Part shown: positions 1-10,575 of the stretch, piece after piece | How positions within the stretch are numbered: position 1 is the first letter of the stretch | How the letters are laid out: the number at the start of each line of letters is the position of its first letter | NCBI GenBank assembly: GCA_941918925.1 | Contig: OW799234.1 | Coordinates: 123,217,395-123,281,394, forward strand | Length of the DNA stretch: 64,000 nt | Reading direction: 5' to 3' | DNA from: Phyto melanocephala | Lineage: Eukaryota; Arthropoda; Insecta; Diptera; Rhinophoridae | Translations under genes and position numbers: made by a program | The notes under the pieces: model-generated | What the model was told of the DNA's origin: nothing | Database searches by the model: none | Seen by the model: only the letters and a program-made list of their open reading frames with translations

Positions 1-845
1 TTGGAGAATTTTGTTTTACATCTAAATCAGTTAACTTTTTTAATTGAAATGCTTATTCAAACAAATAGTGTTAAGGTTGGAAACACATGGATTACAAAAC
101 AATATGTTTTATAGCATGTTTCCACGGCAACGATATTCGTAATTCGATTTCTTATTTATAATTCAAATTTGCAAAGCAAATTACTATTTTTGTGGGTAGT
201 TCATTTAGAATTATCATCCGAATTATAATAAAATCAGTGTCTTCTCTAATTTTTATCGGTAGTTCATCATATCCAGCTGTCAAAACAATCAAAGCAAAGC
301 GAAAAGCAAAAAGATAAAAAGTTAAATTTCATATATAAAATAAAATGCAAGCAAAAAATAAAAAATTTTAAAGAAAGTTGCTATGTCTGGAAGACTATTG
401 GCCACATCAAAATTATTCAATGAGACGAAATTGTGTTTAGAGGGTTTGCTGGATGCACTGGTCCTATTTTCTTGTACTTTTTCTATTTTCTTGTAATTAA
501 AGAAATAATGATATTATTTGCATACATTTCTTATAAATTTACAAAATTATTACTATTATTACTTAGTTTTTGCCTCCATTGATAAAATAATTACAATATT
601 CTATATAAAATTTTATATTTCCTAATGTTCACCGTCAAAAACAAAACGATTATTTAAATTAAAAAAAAGCACAAAAAAGAACTGCCAAATCAAATTACCA
701 ATATATTGTGGAAACAGGTAATTCATTTAAGTAATTTAAAGAGCGAACCAAGTAATTGAATGTGTCGTGGAAACATGCTATTAAATGTTTCAGGGATAAA
801 AATCTGTCACATAACTTTAATGTACTAGTGTTTATGAGAAAACTA
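1..845. other. AT-rich intergenic stretch, nothing recognised
   Basis: No convincing coding exon, RNA gene or element boundary is seen before the mariner copy that starts at 846. Short open frames here are dense in A/T codons and match nothing I recognise. Confidence 0.6.
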
Positions 846-2014
846 CAGGGTGAGCCAAAAGTCATCATTAACCAGGAAAATTGTTTTACACTAAGTATAA
901 AAAATAATGTCACTTAAATGACTCGCGTTTTCAGCTTTGCAATGATGGGCTCATTTTAGAGTATTTTCAATAATATATTTTAAATTTGTAGCTGCATCAC
1001 TCGAATTTCTGCAACATCATTGTTCTTGAGTTCAAGGATTGTTTTGGGCTTGTTCGCATGTACTCGCTTCTTCAAATATCCATAAAGGAAATCATCGGGT
1101 GCTGACAAATTTGGTGAACACGCGGGTCAATTAGTTTTCGAATTTCTGGAAATTGTTCGTTCTCCAAAAATTTAATTAAAATTGTCATTGTGTCTCGAGT
1201 AGTGGACGCAGGACGTAAAAAATGTTATATCATAAACCAATAGCGTTCTCCGTTTACGGTTACAGCATTTACATTTTAATTTTCGCAGAAGTCAGGCCAA
1301 ATAATATTTTCAGATTTAATGCCACGCCATGCTGTACGCCTAATAAGATGCAATTGCCATCCATAAATGACTATTGGATTTTCAGAGAACCCCAGAATCC
1401 ACAGTTTTGCTTATTCACAAATCCATTCAAATGAAAAGGAGCTTCATTTCTAATCAACAGATTTTCAATCAAGTTTAACTTTTTTCTGACAAACTGTTGA
1501 AACTTAACTGCTAAACTGAGGCGCTGCTGATGATCTAAGGGTTTTAATTCCTGCACCAACTGCACCTTATATAGAAATCTTATTTTAAAATACCCCGCAG
1601 TGACGTACGAGTCATTTCTAGCTTAGAAATACGCCTTCTGGTAGATGTTTCAGATATTTCCTGCTCTACACGTTCAATATTTTCTGAAGTACGAATTAAA
1701 CATGTTGTACCCGGTTTGAGGCAATTCTCTTGTGGTGCCTTGTTGGCGGTGATCATAAAATAAGCAACGAATAATTGCTTAAAAGGACGAAACTCTAAAG
1801 TTAAGATACCAATGATATGCTCTTTGCGTTGAAATAATCGTTGGCTGATTTAAATAACATTCTCTTATTTTTGTTTCTTGTTCAGTTGCGAGTCTGTCCA
1901 TTATTTATTTATTTTCCAAGTGTTATTTATATAAACTGAAAAATAAAAATAGAAAATATATATTAACGAAAAACAAAAAAATTTCAAGCGCCATGTGACT
2001 TTTGGCCCACCATG
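846..2014 (-). mobile_element. rosa-like (DD41D) mariner copy, inactive
   Basis: A 1.17-kb Tc1/mariner-superfamily element. Matching terminal inverted repeats read CAGGGTGAGCCAAAAGTCA on the left and, on the minus strand, CATGGTGGGCCAAAAGTCA on the right. TA lies on both outer sides (844-845 and 2015-2016), the usual target duplication. The minus strand keeps transposase pieces at 1371-1565: a KPLDHQQRL block and the hallmark HLNGFVNKQN block. The first catalytic Asp context, normally SDEA, reads RNEA here, and the second and third Asp blocks are missing, so there is a large internal deletion. It is a dead copy that could at most be moved in trans. The copy at 39080-39900 belongs to the same subfamily. 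Confidence 0.75.
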
Positions 2015-2809
2015 TAAAAAACACAAACAACACTACGTTCTTGTTAACATACACATTATTAGTTACGTGTTCCGGATAAAACGAAACGAATAACTAATTC
2101 CGTAATAAGTCTTTTAATAATTCTCTGTTCGATTACAATCGTTTCCAAAATTGCAAAATAACTCAAATTACAATCTTCCCGATTACATGCGGTAGATACT
2201 GCCCAAAAACTAATAAAAAAAAATAATTAATAGTAAAAATCATACTGATACTGATTAAATAAATAAAAATAATAAGAAATGGAGATAAAATAAATTAATA
2301 AAATTCTCTTAATTTAGATAAATGTATTTAAGAATACTTGTATTTATATTAAGCAGCTTATTATAATTTATATAAAAAAAAATATTTATATAACTATAAA
2401 TAAATTTAAATTAAATATTAGAATTATTGAAATGAAATGATGGCATTTATTTTAGTAACTCCTCTTGTGTTTTTATTACATCTTAAGTATTTAAAGAAAC
2501 AAAAACATTTTTATTAAATTTGTATTTAACAAAACCAAATCAATTATTAAATTACTTGTATATGATATTTAACTACATTAAAAAGTTCTTTTTTTTTATT
2601 ATTATTATTTAGAAGAAGAAAGAGTTAACAAAACTAAAATTAGAAAATGGTAGTCATTGGGGGAAATTTTGAATTGCTAATATTGAATGGAAAATATAAT
2701 ACTTAGTGCGAACTGCTTTATTGAAATATTTCAAATGTTATAAATCTGACATTTTTTTATAATTTTCAATTAAATTTCGTTTTCAAATCTTTCCGTTTTT
2801 GCTTTTTCC
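2015..2809. other. AT-rich intergenic stretch
   Basis: Very AT-rich (long A/T runs around 2210-2620). I see no exon, RNA gene or element end in it. Confidence 0.6.
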
Positions 2810-2913
2810 CAAGGTAGGCCAAAAGTCACCATGGATCAAACATTTTTTTGTGATTCTATTTAATCAAACTTATTTTTTTTTTAACAATAAACTGTGACTT
2901 TTAACCCACCCTG
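2810..2913. mobile_element. 104-bp deletion derivative of the 846-2014 mariner
   Basis: Left end CAAGGTAGGCCAAAAGTCAC and, on the opposite strand at the right end, CAGGGTGGGTTAAAAGTCAC. These are the terminal repeats of the 846-2014 element with almost nothing between them. TA follows at 2914-2915. It fits a MITE made by internal deletion of the same family. Confidence 0.6.
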
Positions 2914-2942
2914 TATTATAAACGTCAGACTCTATCTTCTAT

Positions 2943-3059
2943 GGGCTGTATTCATAAAAAATATTTTAGGTTTATTGAAGGCTTATTTGGCAAATTTCTC
3001 TACAACATCTGTCAAATAAGCCTTTAATAAACCTAAAATAATTTTTATGAATACGGCCC
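2943..3059. repeat. foldback (near-perfect palindrome) element
   Basis: Two arms of about 47 bp, starting GGGCTGTATTCATAAAAA on the left and, on the minus strand, GGGCCGTATTCATAAAAA on the right, flank a loop of about 20 bp. The arms differ at only a few positions. TAT borders both sides and may be the target duplication. RNA from this stretch would fold into a long hairpin. Confidence 0.7.
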
Positions 3060-3482
3060 TATATATATAAAAGTGAAACTCTGTGTGTGTGTGTTAGCTA
3101 TAGACTCCGAAACCGTAAAGCCGATCATGCTCAAACTTTGGCAAGTTGTTGTACATATTCCAGGGAGTGTTTATGGGTAGCAAGAAGTGGGTGGGGCCAC
3201 GCCCATAAAAAATTAGTTATCCTTTTTAGGATCTTGCACTTGACCGATTTTTCTGAAACTTTGCACACATATCGAGCTGTCATGACTAAATTATTTCGTG
3301 ATAAGAAAAGTGGGCGGGGCCACGCCCCTAAAAAAGTTTTAATTTTTAGCTACTTGCACTAGATCGATTTTTCTGAAACTTTGCACACATATTGAGCTGT
3401 TGTGACTATATAATTTCGTGATTATAAAAAAATTCATTTTTATTCATTAAGGGCCGTAGCAACGCGTGCCGTGCTTGGCTAA
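3058..3482 (+). mobile_element. Helitron-like element, copy A (short)
   Basis: Shares with six other copies a 5' end CTATATATATAAAAGTG, a GT microsatellite, a unique GTTAGCTATAGACTCC block, an internal tandem array with a unit of about 121 bp carrying GGGCGGGGCCACGCCC, and a 3' end with GCAACGCG followed by TTGGCTAA. The expected 5' dinucleotide TC is CC here. CTAA fits the Helitron CTRR terminus. No replicase is encoded, so it is non-autonomous. Copy B abuts it directly. Confidence 0.65.
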
Positions 3483-4103
3483 TCTATATATATAAAAGTG
3501 AAACTCTGTGTGTGTGTGTGTTAGCTATAGACTCCAAAACTGTAAAACCGATCGGGCTCAAACTTTGGTAAGTTGTTGTACACATACCAGGGAGTGTTTA
3601 TGGGTGGAAAAAAGTGGGCGGGGCCACGCCCATAAAAATTAGTTATCAGTTTTAGATACTTGCACTGACCGATTTTTCGAAAACTTTGCACACATATCGA
3701 GCTGCCATGACTTTATGATTTCGTGTTTAGAAAAGTGGGCAGGGCCACGCCCATAAAAAAAAGTTATAAGTTTGAGGTACTTGCGCTGGACCGATTTTCC
3801 TAAAACTTTGCACACACACTAAGCGGTCATGACTTAACAATTTCTTGATTAGAAAAGTGGGCAGTGCCACGCCCATAAAAAAAAATTATCATTTTTAGGT
3901 ACTTGCACTGGACCGATTTTTCTGAAACTTTGCACACATATTGAGCTGTTATGACTTTACAGTTTCGTTTTTAGAAAAGTGGGCAGGGCCACGCCCATAA
4001 AAAAAATTATAATTTTTAGGTTTCTGCACTTGATATTCAATAAAAATTCAGAATGCATTTTGATTCATTAAGGGGCGTAGCAACGCGCGCCGGGTTTGGC
4101 TAG
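3483..4103 (+). mobile_element. Helitron-like element, copy B
   Basis: Starts TCTATATATATAAAAG and ends GGGTTTGGCTAG followed by T. The preceding base is the last A of the CTAA end of copy A, so the insertion lies exactly between A and T, the Helitron target preference. It holds several 121-bp minisatellite units. Open frames inside the array are by-products of the repeat and not genes. Confidence 0.75.
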
Positions 4104-4246
4104 TATAAAATAATTATGAATTTGACTTTAAACAAATATTTTTTATAAAGCTTGACATTGATATGAGAGAGCGAATTCAATTGAATTCCCAGCTAAGTGT
4201 ATCATGGTAAGTTAACCTTGCTCAAGGCCATTACTATCTGGCAACA

Positions 4247-4252
4247 TTTATT
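4247..4252 (-). promoter_or_regulatory. candidate poly(A) signal AATAAA
   Basis: On the minus strand AATAAA lies 85 bp past the stop codon of the orphan exon at 4337-4533, a normal distance for a 3' UTR. It is only a six-base match in AT-rich DNA, so support is weak on its own. Confidence 0.3.
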
Positions 4253-4336
4253 TACAATATAGGTAAAGACCAGTCTTAATTCAGCTCTGGTCGGGTTAAG
4301 AGCTTGCATATCATTATCGTTGTCGAATAAGGACAA

Positions 4337-4533
4337 TCAGGCCGTTCTTTTCATCTGGCTTTGATATTTATGCGTCTCACTCCCGCACGGGTTAATTGCG
4401 TAGCATCGGTTAGCTGTACAGTTATCGGGAGTCTCAATTAACCACATGCATAATTTTTTGTAAGGAGATGAATTCGGATATTCCGGCTTTCTATACGAAG
4501 GCATAGGTCGATTGGCAGTTACTGGACGAGGCT
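4337..4533 (-). CDS. Orphan terminal exon, Cys-containing protein of unknown family
   Basis: I do not recognise this protein. On the minus strand a polypyrimidine tract ending TTTTTCAG is followed by an open frame that needs one upstream base to complete its first codon. It runs 64 codons to TGA at 4339-4337. The frame has balanced codon use and far higher GC than its surroundings. The peptide begins PRPVTANRP, continues KKLCMWLIETPDNC and RCYAINPCGS, and ends QMKRTA. Four Cys in a 23-residue stretch with an NCT sequon suggest a secreted or extracellular chain. An AATAAA lies 85 bp downstream. Upstream exons should lie at higher coordinates on this strand, but I could not find them. It could also be a captured exon fragment inside a repeat. 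Confidence 0.45.
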
Positions 4534-4974
4534 CTGAAAAACATTTAAAAATTTAATCAAAAATAATTGGTGATGGCAGTTTTGTCTTTTAACAGCCAAA
4601 TAATTGTCTAGTGCGAGTACACTAGTACACTAGAAGAAGAATGTTAGCGAAATGAGATTGGATTAATTGTAAACGAAAGACATATTCATACAGGTATTTG
4701 CAACGGTGAAGTGTTACAACAGAGCTCTCCAAATATAGTACTTAATTCTGATATTTTACTGATACTTATTTTATTTTTTGCTAAAATTTTGTGGATTATA
4801 GCAAATATGTTGTATTAATTTTACATAAAGGAATCTGATTTATCTTGCGCCTTTAGCTTCTTGATTGCAATCATTATATGGGAAGACGGGTGTTGCTAAA
4901 AAAAGTCCTTAGAAATAAAAAAAAAATAAAAATAAGGATACTTTTATTGAGAGTAAAATTTTCCCGACAGTTAA

Positions 4975-5165
4975 TACCAGGATACACTTATAAAGGTGGC
5001 GGTGCTAGCCCAGCTGATTATTTTTTTGTGTGTCAATGTTTGTCAAACTCTATATATAAAAAAAGAGATTTCAGTGCCAAGAATTGTCTAACTCTTTATA
5101 TAAAAAAAAGAGACAAAAATTGATATCCTTTACGTTATCACCTTATGAAGTTACACCATGGGTAA
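4975..5165 (-). repeat. Dispersed repeat, copy 1
   Basis: On the minus strand it reads ATGGTGTAACTTCATAAGG at one end and AATCAGCTGGGCTAGCACCG, CCACCTTTATAAGTGTA at the other. The same blocks occur in the same order at 9640-9690 and 10580-10675, where a DINE-1-like element splits them. Family unknown. Confidence 0.5.
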
Positions 5166-5176
5166 TACCATCCAAG

Positions 5177-5305
5177 AGAAAATACGACATTCGAACGTAA
5201 TAGAAATTTTGAAATTCTTATTACAATCTTTATAACAAATACACAGCGAACTCTATTGTTCAAGTAAATTTCGATCATGATCGAATGCTGCAATTTACCC
5301 CCAGG
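5177..5305. repeat. Small inverted-repeat element (CATTCGA family), diverged copy
   Basis: Arms ACATTCGAACGTAATAG and, on the opposite strand, GCATTCGATCATGATCG flank about 80 bp that include CACAGCGAACTC, also present at 35889-36024. The outer ends are more decayed than in the other two copies. Confidence 0.5.
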
Positions 5306-5430
5306 GTTTCACAGTCGACTTATTAAAAGAAGTATTTTGCAAAATGGCAAAATAAACCAACAAAATTATACGATTTAATGCCTCTAGATAATTTTTCCTG
5401 AAGAAAATTACGTGTTGGTAAACACGCAAG

Positions 5431-5541
5431 CAGGGGCCGAATTACGGCATTCGATATCGATCGAACGGTATAGAGGTATAGAGATTCTAATAAGAATTTT
5501 CAAATTTCGATCACGTTCGAATGCCGTAATTCGGCCACAGG
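5431..5541. repeat. Small inverted-repeat element (CATTCGA family)
   Basis: Left arm CAGGGGCCGAATTACGGCAT and right arm, read on the minus strand, CCTGTGGCCGAATTACGGCA, with both arms continuing into TTCGA. About 110 bp long and non-coding. It is a MITE by structure. Confidence 0.6.
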
Positions 5542-5736
5542 TTTTTTATTTCGTATTGTAACTTTCTATAACTTATAAAGAAATTGCAAATACTCATTTT
5601 TTAAGCAAATTAAAAATTACAATTGATTTTATAATTTCAATTAATTCTATAGCAAATGACAATGAGAAAACTTAGAATGAAATGTCCAAGAGAATTTACT
5701 AATTTACGGAGCAAAACAGCATCACAGAGTTGTATT

Positions 5737-6405
5737 TATTATACCCTTCACACAGTGAAAAAGGGTATATATAGGTTTGTCATTCCGTGTGAAATTTCTA
5801 CAATTTTCATTTCCGACCCCATAAAGTATATAATTTTTGAAAGCTTATGAATAGGGGAGTCGATTTAGCTCTGTCAGTCTGTCCGTCTGACCGTCTGTCC
5901 GTGTGTATGTTGAAATCAACTTTTTGAAGCCCCCCGAAATCGTTTGGACCCGGGTAAGGTATCAAAAATATTCGGGAGTAGATCGGTATTGAAAATCAGA
6001 AACATCGGTTCATAAACAACTGAGATATGAGCAAAAACCCACGACCACCTCGATTTTTTTTCACAAAAACAACATTACAACATACATACATACAAACGTG
6101 TATATTGGTTAAAGTAAACGTGGGATCGAATCCCAGCTGAGCAAAAATTTTTTTTTTTATTTTTTTATATTTTTTTTTAATTTTTTTTTTATTTTTTATT
6201 TTATATATTATTTATATTTTTATTATTTTTTTTAATTTTTTCTTAAATTTTTTTTTTAATTTTTTTTTTAATTTTTTTTTATTTTTTATATGTATGTACG
6301 TATTTCATATGAGATGAATGGTGGTACAAACTACTGTTATTGCATGACTACACGTTGTAAAGGGTATATAAGATTCGGCATGGCCGAATATAGCACTCTT
6401 ACTTG
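5737..6405 (+). mobile_element. DINE-1-like element, family X copy 1
   Basis: Begins TTATACCCTTCACACAG and contains TTTCCGACCCCATAAAGTAT, GGGAGTCGATTTAGC and GTCTGTCCGTCTGACCG, the same blocks in the same order as Drosophila DINE-1/INE-1. It then has GTGGGATCGAATCCCAGCTG, a long T/A tract, and ends with a hairpin TTCGGC..GCCGAA followed by CTCTTACTTG. DINE-1 elements are regarded as non-autonomous Helentron relatives. No protein is encoded. Confidence 0.75.
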
Positions 6406-6859
6406 TTTTTATTAATTTTGTTTTAAAATGAAAATATTTTGAAGCAGGTAAAAAAATTCAGATTTTTTCTTGAATGGATTTCTTTGTAATCGAATTAAAT
6501 AACCATTTTCTTTTAAAGATATTTAAAACACTTGGGTGTAAATTTGTATAGACATCACATGATCTACTTTTTAGTACTTAAATTAAAAACACATGATTCA
6601 CGTCCCATTTTCAATACATTTCGAATACGCAGGTGTATAAGATTTTGTTACATTTAATGTCAATATGGCAGAAGGATTCAATTTTTGAATTCGATTCACA
6701 AGGATAAAAGTTATAATTCCCACTTAAAATTCACATATCTAGCAAACAAATGGAAAAACATTTGAAATGTGCAGGACGGCCTTTAAAACTCTTACCTGAT
6801 ATTATATTCAGAGTTTCGAGTGGAAATCCAGAATTGACTTTGACTTACATACACATATA
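6406..6859. other. Intergenic, nothing recognised
   Basis: AT-rich sequence between the DINE-1-like element and the SINE, without a supported feature. Confidence 0.5.
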
Positions 6860-7063
6860 TATGGTGCCCCGATGGACTAGTCAGCAGTGTGCTGTTCTGC
6901 TAGTTTGGGGGTTGCGGGTTCGATTGCCGCCGGAGACTCTGGACTTGTCTGCTTCCTTTCTATTCTATTCTTACTTTTCTATTCAGGTATCACAAAGGGA
7001 TCAATATAATGGACCCAAGTGAGCTGCACAACAGCTGCCTGTTCTACCTAACCTACATATACA
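6860..7063 (+). mobile_element. tRNA-derived SINE
   Basis: A pol III type 2 promoter can be seen: an A-box-like GATGGACTAGTCAG near 6871 and a B box GGTTCGATTGC at 6917-6927, one base from the GGTTCRANNCC consensus, about 45 bp apart. A tRNA-unrelated body follows and a short TACCTAACCTACAT tail at 7045-7056. The anticodon arm does not fold as a working tRNA. This is tRNA-derived SINE architecture. The exact ends are uncertain. Confidence 0.55.
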
Positions 7064-7680
7064 TAGTTGTTTATGATAATTTTTAATATAATTTCATTCA
7101 AGCGAAATACTGAATTGGGACAAATGTACATCTTTAGAATCAAACAACATTGTTTCTGCAATTTATTTGGAACAAAATATCTTTCGAATGGGGGACTACC
7201 ATTGTTGATATGTAAAAGCATTTTTTGCAGCATTAAATACAGAATAGGGACTTACAACATTTCAGAATTTCTCCAACAAATTTTGAATATGATTAATGGG
7301 CACTGCCATTTTTGATGATTATTTAAGTTCTTTTACAGCATTTTCAATCAAAAAGCGAAGAAAAAAATACAGGAGCGGGTGATTTAACCGGCTACTACAA
7401 ATTGCCAAAGCAAGACGTAAAGTGAAGTGGAAAAGTATTTTTTCAAATGTTTATTGCAATGGTAGCTGTGTGTGCAGTTGCACCATCTTCATGAAAGTAC
7501 ATGCGCTGCAGTCATCAATTTGCAGCTGGATGGATATCGTTTTCCAGTCGCAGTACCAGTGTTTCTGTGGGCGTTCTCGAAGGTTCGATGGCACTCCGGC
7601 ATAAGTAGCGTACCAATCAGTATTTTTGAGTATTTACATGTAATGGCTTTTCTTGAAAGACGTCACCGTCACTAAAGATA
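7064..7680 (-). pseudogene. Decayed Tc1/mariner-type transposase remnant
   Basis: The minus strand holds an HEDGATAHTA block (about 7465-7495), the region around the second catalytic Asp of Tc1/mariner transposases. Downstream a diverged C-terminal stretch contains INNGSPPFE, resembling the final GGHFE motif. Frameshifts and stops separate the pieces, and the first and third Asp blocks are not recognisable. Subfamily uncertain. Confidence 0.4.
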
Positions 7681-7689
7681 AATTTGGCT

Positions 7690-8781
7690 ATAAATTCTAA
7701 AGCGTTATTTCGTACAAAAAAAAAAATCCCGAGTAATCCGCATTCTTAAAAAGTATAGCTTTCCATGGCTTATTAATGTGAATATTGTAGTATTTCAATT
7801 AAAAAAAAACTTAAAGTTGTAACATTTTCCAATAGGGCAATATATTTTAGGGCACCCTGAAAAATACGTAAAGAATAAAAAAAACATCTCAATACATGGA
7901 CATCGAATAATGTGTCAATGAGTTAAGAAAAACTTCTTCTCTGTGTACTCAAGTACTTTTCGGTATTTGTAATCCATAATTAGTACCTTAAAAATTGTCA
8001 TTTTCCTAAAACTAAATCTAGTCAAATTTACATGAAATATTTTTTTGGAATTTTTAAAACTTTTTTTTTTAATTTTGTTAATTAAATGATATAACGTAGT
8101 ATCATCGTATCAAATTGTAATTATTAAAAAAAAAAAAAACAAACAAAATATACAAATAATTAAAATAATTGTAATAAAATACCTACAAATAAACAAATAG
8201 TTATTTAAGGACAACAAGTAATTCATAAAATGTGCTGCAATTTTAAAAACAAAACGAAGAAACTACAAAACATTTTACAAAATATGTACATTTTTTGAAT
8301 AGAAACCAAAAACTTTTCATTTCATATAAAAAGATATATAAAATTAATTAAATAAAATCTGCTGAAAATATATTGTTAAACAATCATAACTGTATATTGT
8401 GCAACTTTATCAATTAAGTAATTTAACTTTCAGCCGTACTCTTGTGTTGAAAATGATGACAAAAATTATATAAATACAATTAACTTTATTCATCTTATTC
8501 TATTATACACACACAAACACATACAAACATACATACACAAGCCGAAAATATACCCATACATAAACATATTTATAAGAAAACAAAAGGACATAATATGTAT
8601 AGTTTAGTATATATTATGAAATGTTAAATGAAAAACAATAATAAAAAGCAAAAACTGAAAGAAAATGAACAAATAAATGATTAATAATAAAAAAAGAAAA
8701 TATTTCGAAATTTATTTATTTCTATCAAAAGAAGTATTTTACCTCACAATACCTTTCGTTAGCTAAAAAACAAAAAAAAAA
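7690..8781. other. AT-rich intergenic stretch
   Basis: Long A-rich runs and short CA/CATA microsatellites (around 8500-8540). No exon or element end is supported. Confidence 0.6.
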
Positions 8782-9530
8782 CGAGTAACAGTGCTACATT
8801 CAGTCGTACCGAATCTTATATACCCTTCACAACGTGTAGTCATGCAATAACAATTGTTTGTATCACCATTTATCTCATATAAAATACGTACATACATGTT
8901 AAAAAACATACCATTGTAAAATTATAATTGAGTTTACGTATGCATGTTTCTAAAAAAAAATTACAAAAAAAAATTAAAAAGGAAAATATATTAAAACCAA
9001 AAAAAAAAAATACAAAAAAAATTAAAAAAAAATATTTAAAAAAAAATTTTTTTTAAAAAATTTTTTAAAAAAAATTTTTAAAAATATTTAAAAAAAATAA
9101 TAAAAATATAAATAATATATAAAATAAAAAAATTTTTTTTTTGCCTCAGCTAGGACTCGATGTCACGTTTATTATAACCAGTATATATGTATGTTGTTGT
9201 TGTAATTGTGAAAAAAACGAGCTGGTAGTGGTTTTTTGCTCATATCTCAGAAAGTTATAGGGCGATTGTGCTGAATTTCAATAGCGATTCATTCCTGGAT
9301 ATTTCCAAGAGATTTATACCATACACAGTTCTGGGAGCATATAGTTGCTTCTAAAAGTTGATTTCAACACACGGGCAGACGGATAGACGGTCAGGGCTTA
9401 ATTGACTCCTCTATTCATAAGCTTTCAGAAAATATATACTTTATGGGGTCGGAAATTAAAATTGTAGAAATTACAAACGGAATGACAAAGCTATATGTAC
9501 CCTTGTGTACCACAGGTGAAGGGTATAAAA
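8782..9530 (-). mobile_element. DINE-1-like element, family X copy 2
   Basis: Read on the minus strand it has the family X order: ACCCTTCACCTGTGG start, CCATAAAGTATA block, long A/T tract, and an end near 8782 where the TTCGGC hairpin has decayed to TTCGGTACGACTGAA. It is more diverged than copies 1, 3 and 4. Confidence 0.65.
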
Positions 9531-9599
9531 ACCTAACTAACATAGTAAATATAACTTTACAAGATATTTTGTTAGTTATCTCTTTTTGCAATTTAGCTA

Positions 9600-9694
9600 A
9601 CGATATATAAATCTATATATACAAAAGAGTAACGTGACTGGCGGACAAGCATGGTGTAATCGCATAAGGTGATGGCGTAGAGAGAGAGAGAGTT
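9600..9694 (+). repeat. Dispersed repeat copy 2, left part
   Basis: CATGGTGTAATCGCATAAGG followed by TGATGGCGTAG matches, in opposite orientation, the 5130-5165 end of repeat copy 1. The rest of this copy lies beyond the inserted DINE-1-like element, at 10576-10680. Confidence 0.45.
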
Positions 9695-10575
9695 TATTAT
9701 ACCCTTCACACAGTGAAAAAGGGTATATATAGGTTTGCCATTCCATGTGAAATTTCTACAATTTTCATTTCCGACTCCATAAAGTATATATTTTCTGAAA
9801 GCTTATGAATAGTGGAGTCGATTAAGCTCTGTCAGTCTGTCTGTGTGTATGTTGAAATCAACTTTTTGATGCCCCCCGACATCGCTTGGACCCGGGTGAG
9901 CTATTAAAATATCAGAAATATTCGGGATTAGATCGGTATTGAAAATCAGAAACCGGTACATAAACACCTGAGATATGAGCAAAAACCCACGGCCATCTCG
10001 TTTCTTTTTTACAAAAAACAACATACAACAACATAGATACATACAAACGTGGTATACTGGTTAGAGTAAACGTGGCATCGAACCCCTACTGGGCCCAAAA
10101 AAATATTAATTTTTTATTTAATATATTATTTATATTTTTATTATTTTTTTAAAGTTTTTTTTAGTTGTTCTTTAATTTTTTTTTTATTTTTTTCTTATTT
10201 TTTTTTAAATTTTTTTTTTTATTATATATTTATTATTTATATTTTATTATTTTTTTTTAATTTTTTTATTATATTTTTATTTTTTATATTTTATTATTTT
10301 TTTTTTTTAATTAATTTTTATAGATATTTTTTTATTTTTTTTGTTTAATTTTTAAATATTTTTTTTTTTATTTTTTTTAAATTTTTTTTTATTTTTTTTT
10401 TATTTTTTTTTAAATTTTTTTTTTATATTTTTTTTAACACATACGTAAATTTATAATTTTACAATGGGATGTTTTTATATGAGATGAATGGTGATACAAA
10501 CTATTGTTATTGCGTGACTACACGTTGTGAAGGGTATATTAGATTCGGCACGGCCAAATATAGCACTCTTACTTG
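9695..10575 (+). mobile_element. DINE-1-like element, family X copy 3
   Basis: Full-length member: TTATACCCTTCACACAG start, TCTGTCAGTCTGTCTGTG block, GTGGTATACTGGTTAGAGT with GGCATCGAACCCCTAC, an expanded T/A tract of about 350 bp, then the hairpin TTCGGCACGGCCAAA and CTCTTACTTG. It is inserted into another dispersed repeat. Confidence 0.75.

Noticed and set aside
6915..6930. A functional tRNA gene at the B box
   Set aside because: The cloverleaf is not complete and a long tRNA-unrelated body with a tail follows, which fits a SINE better.
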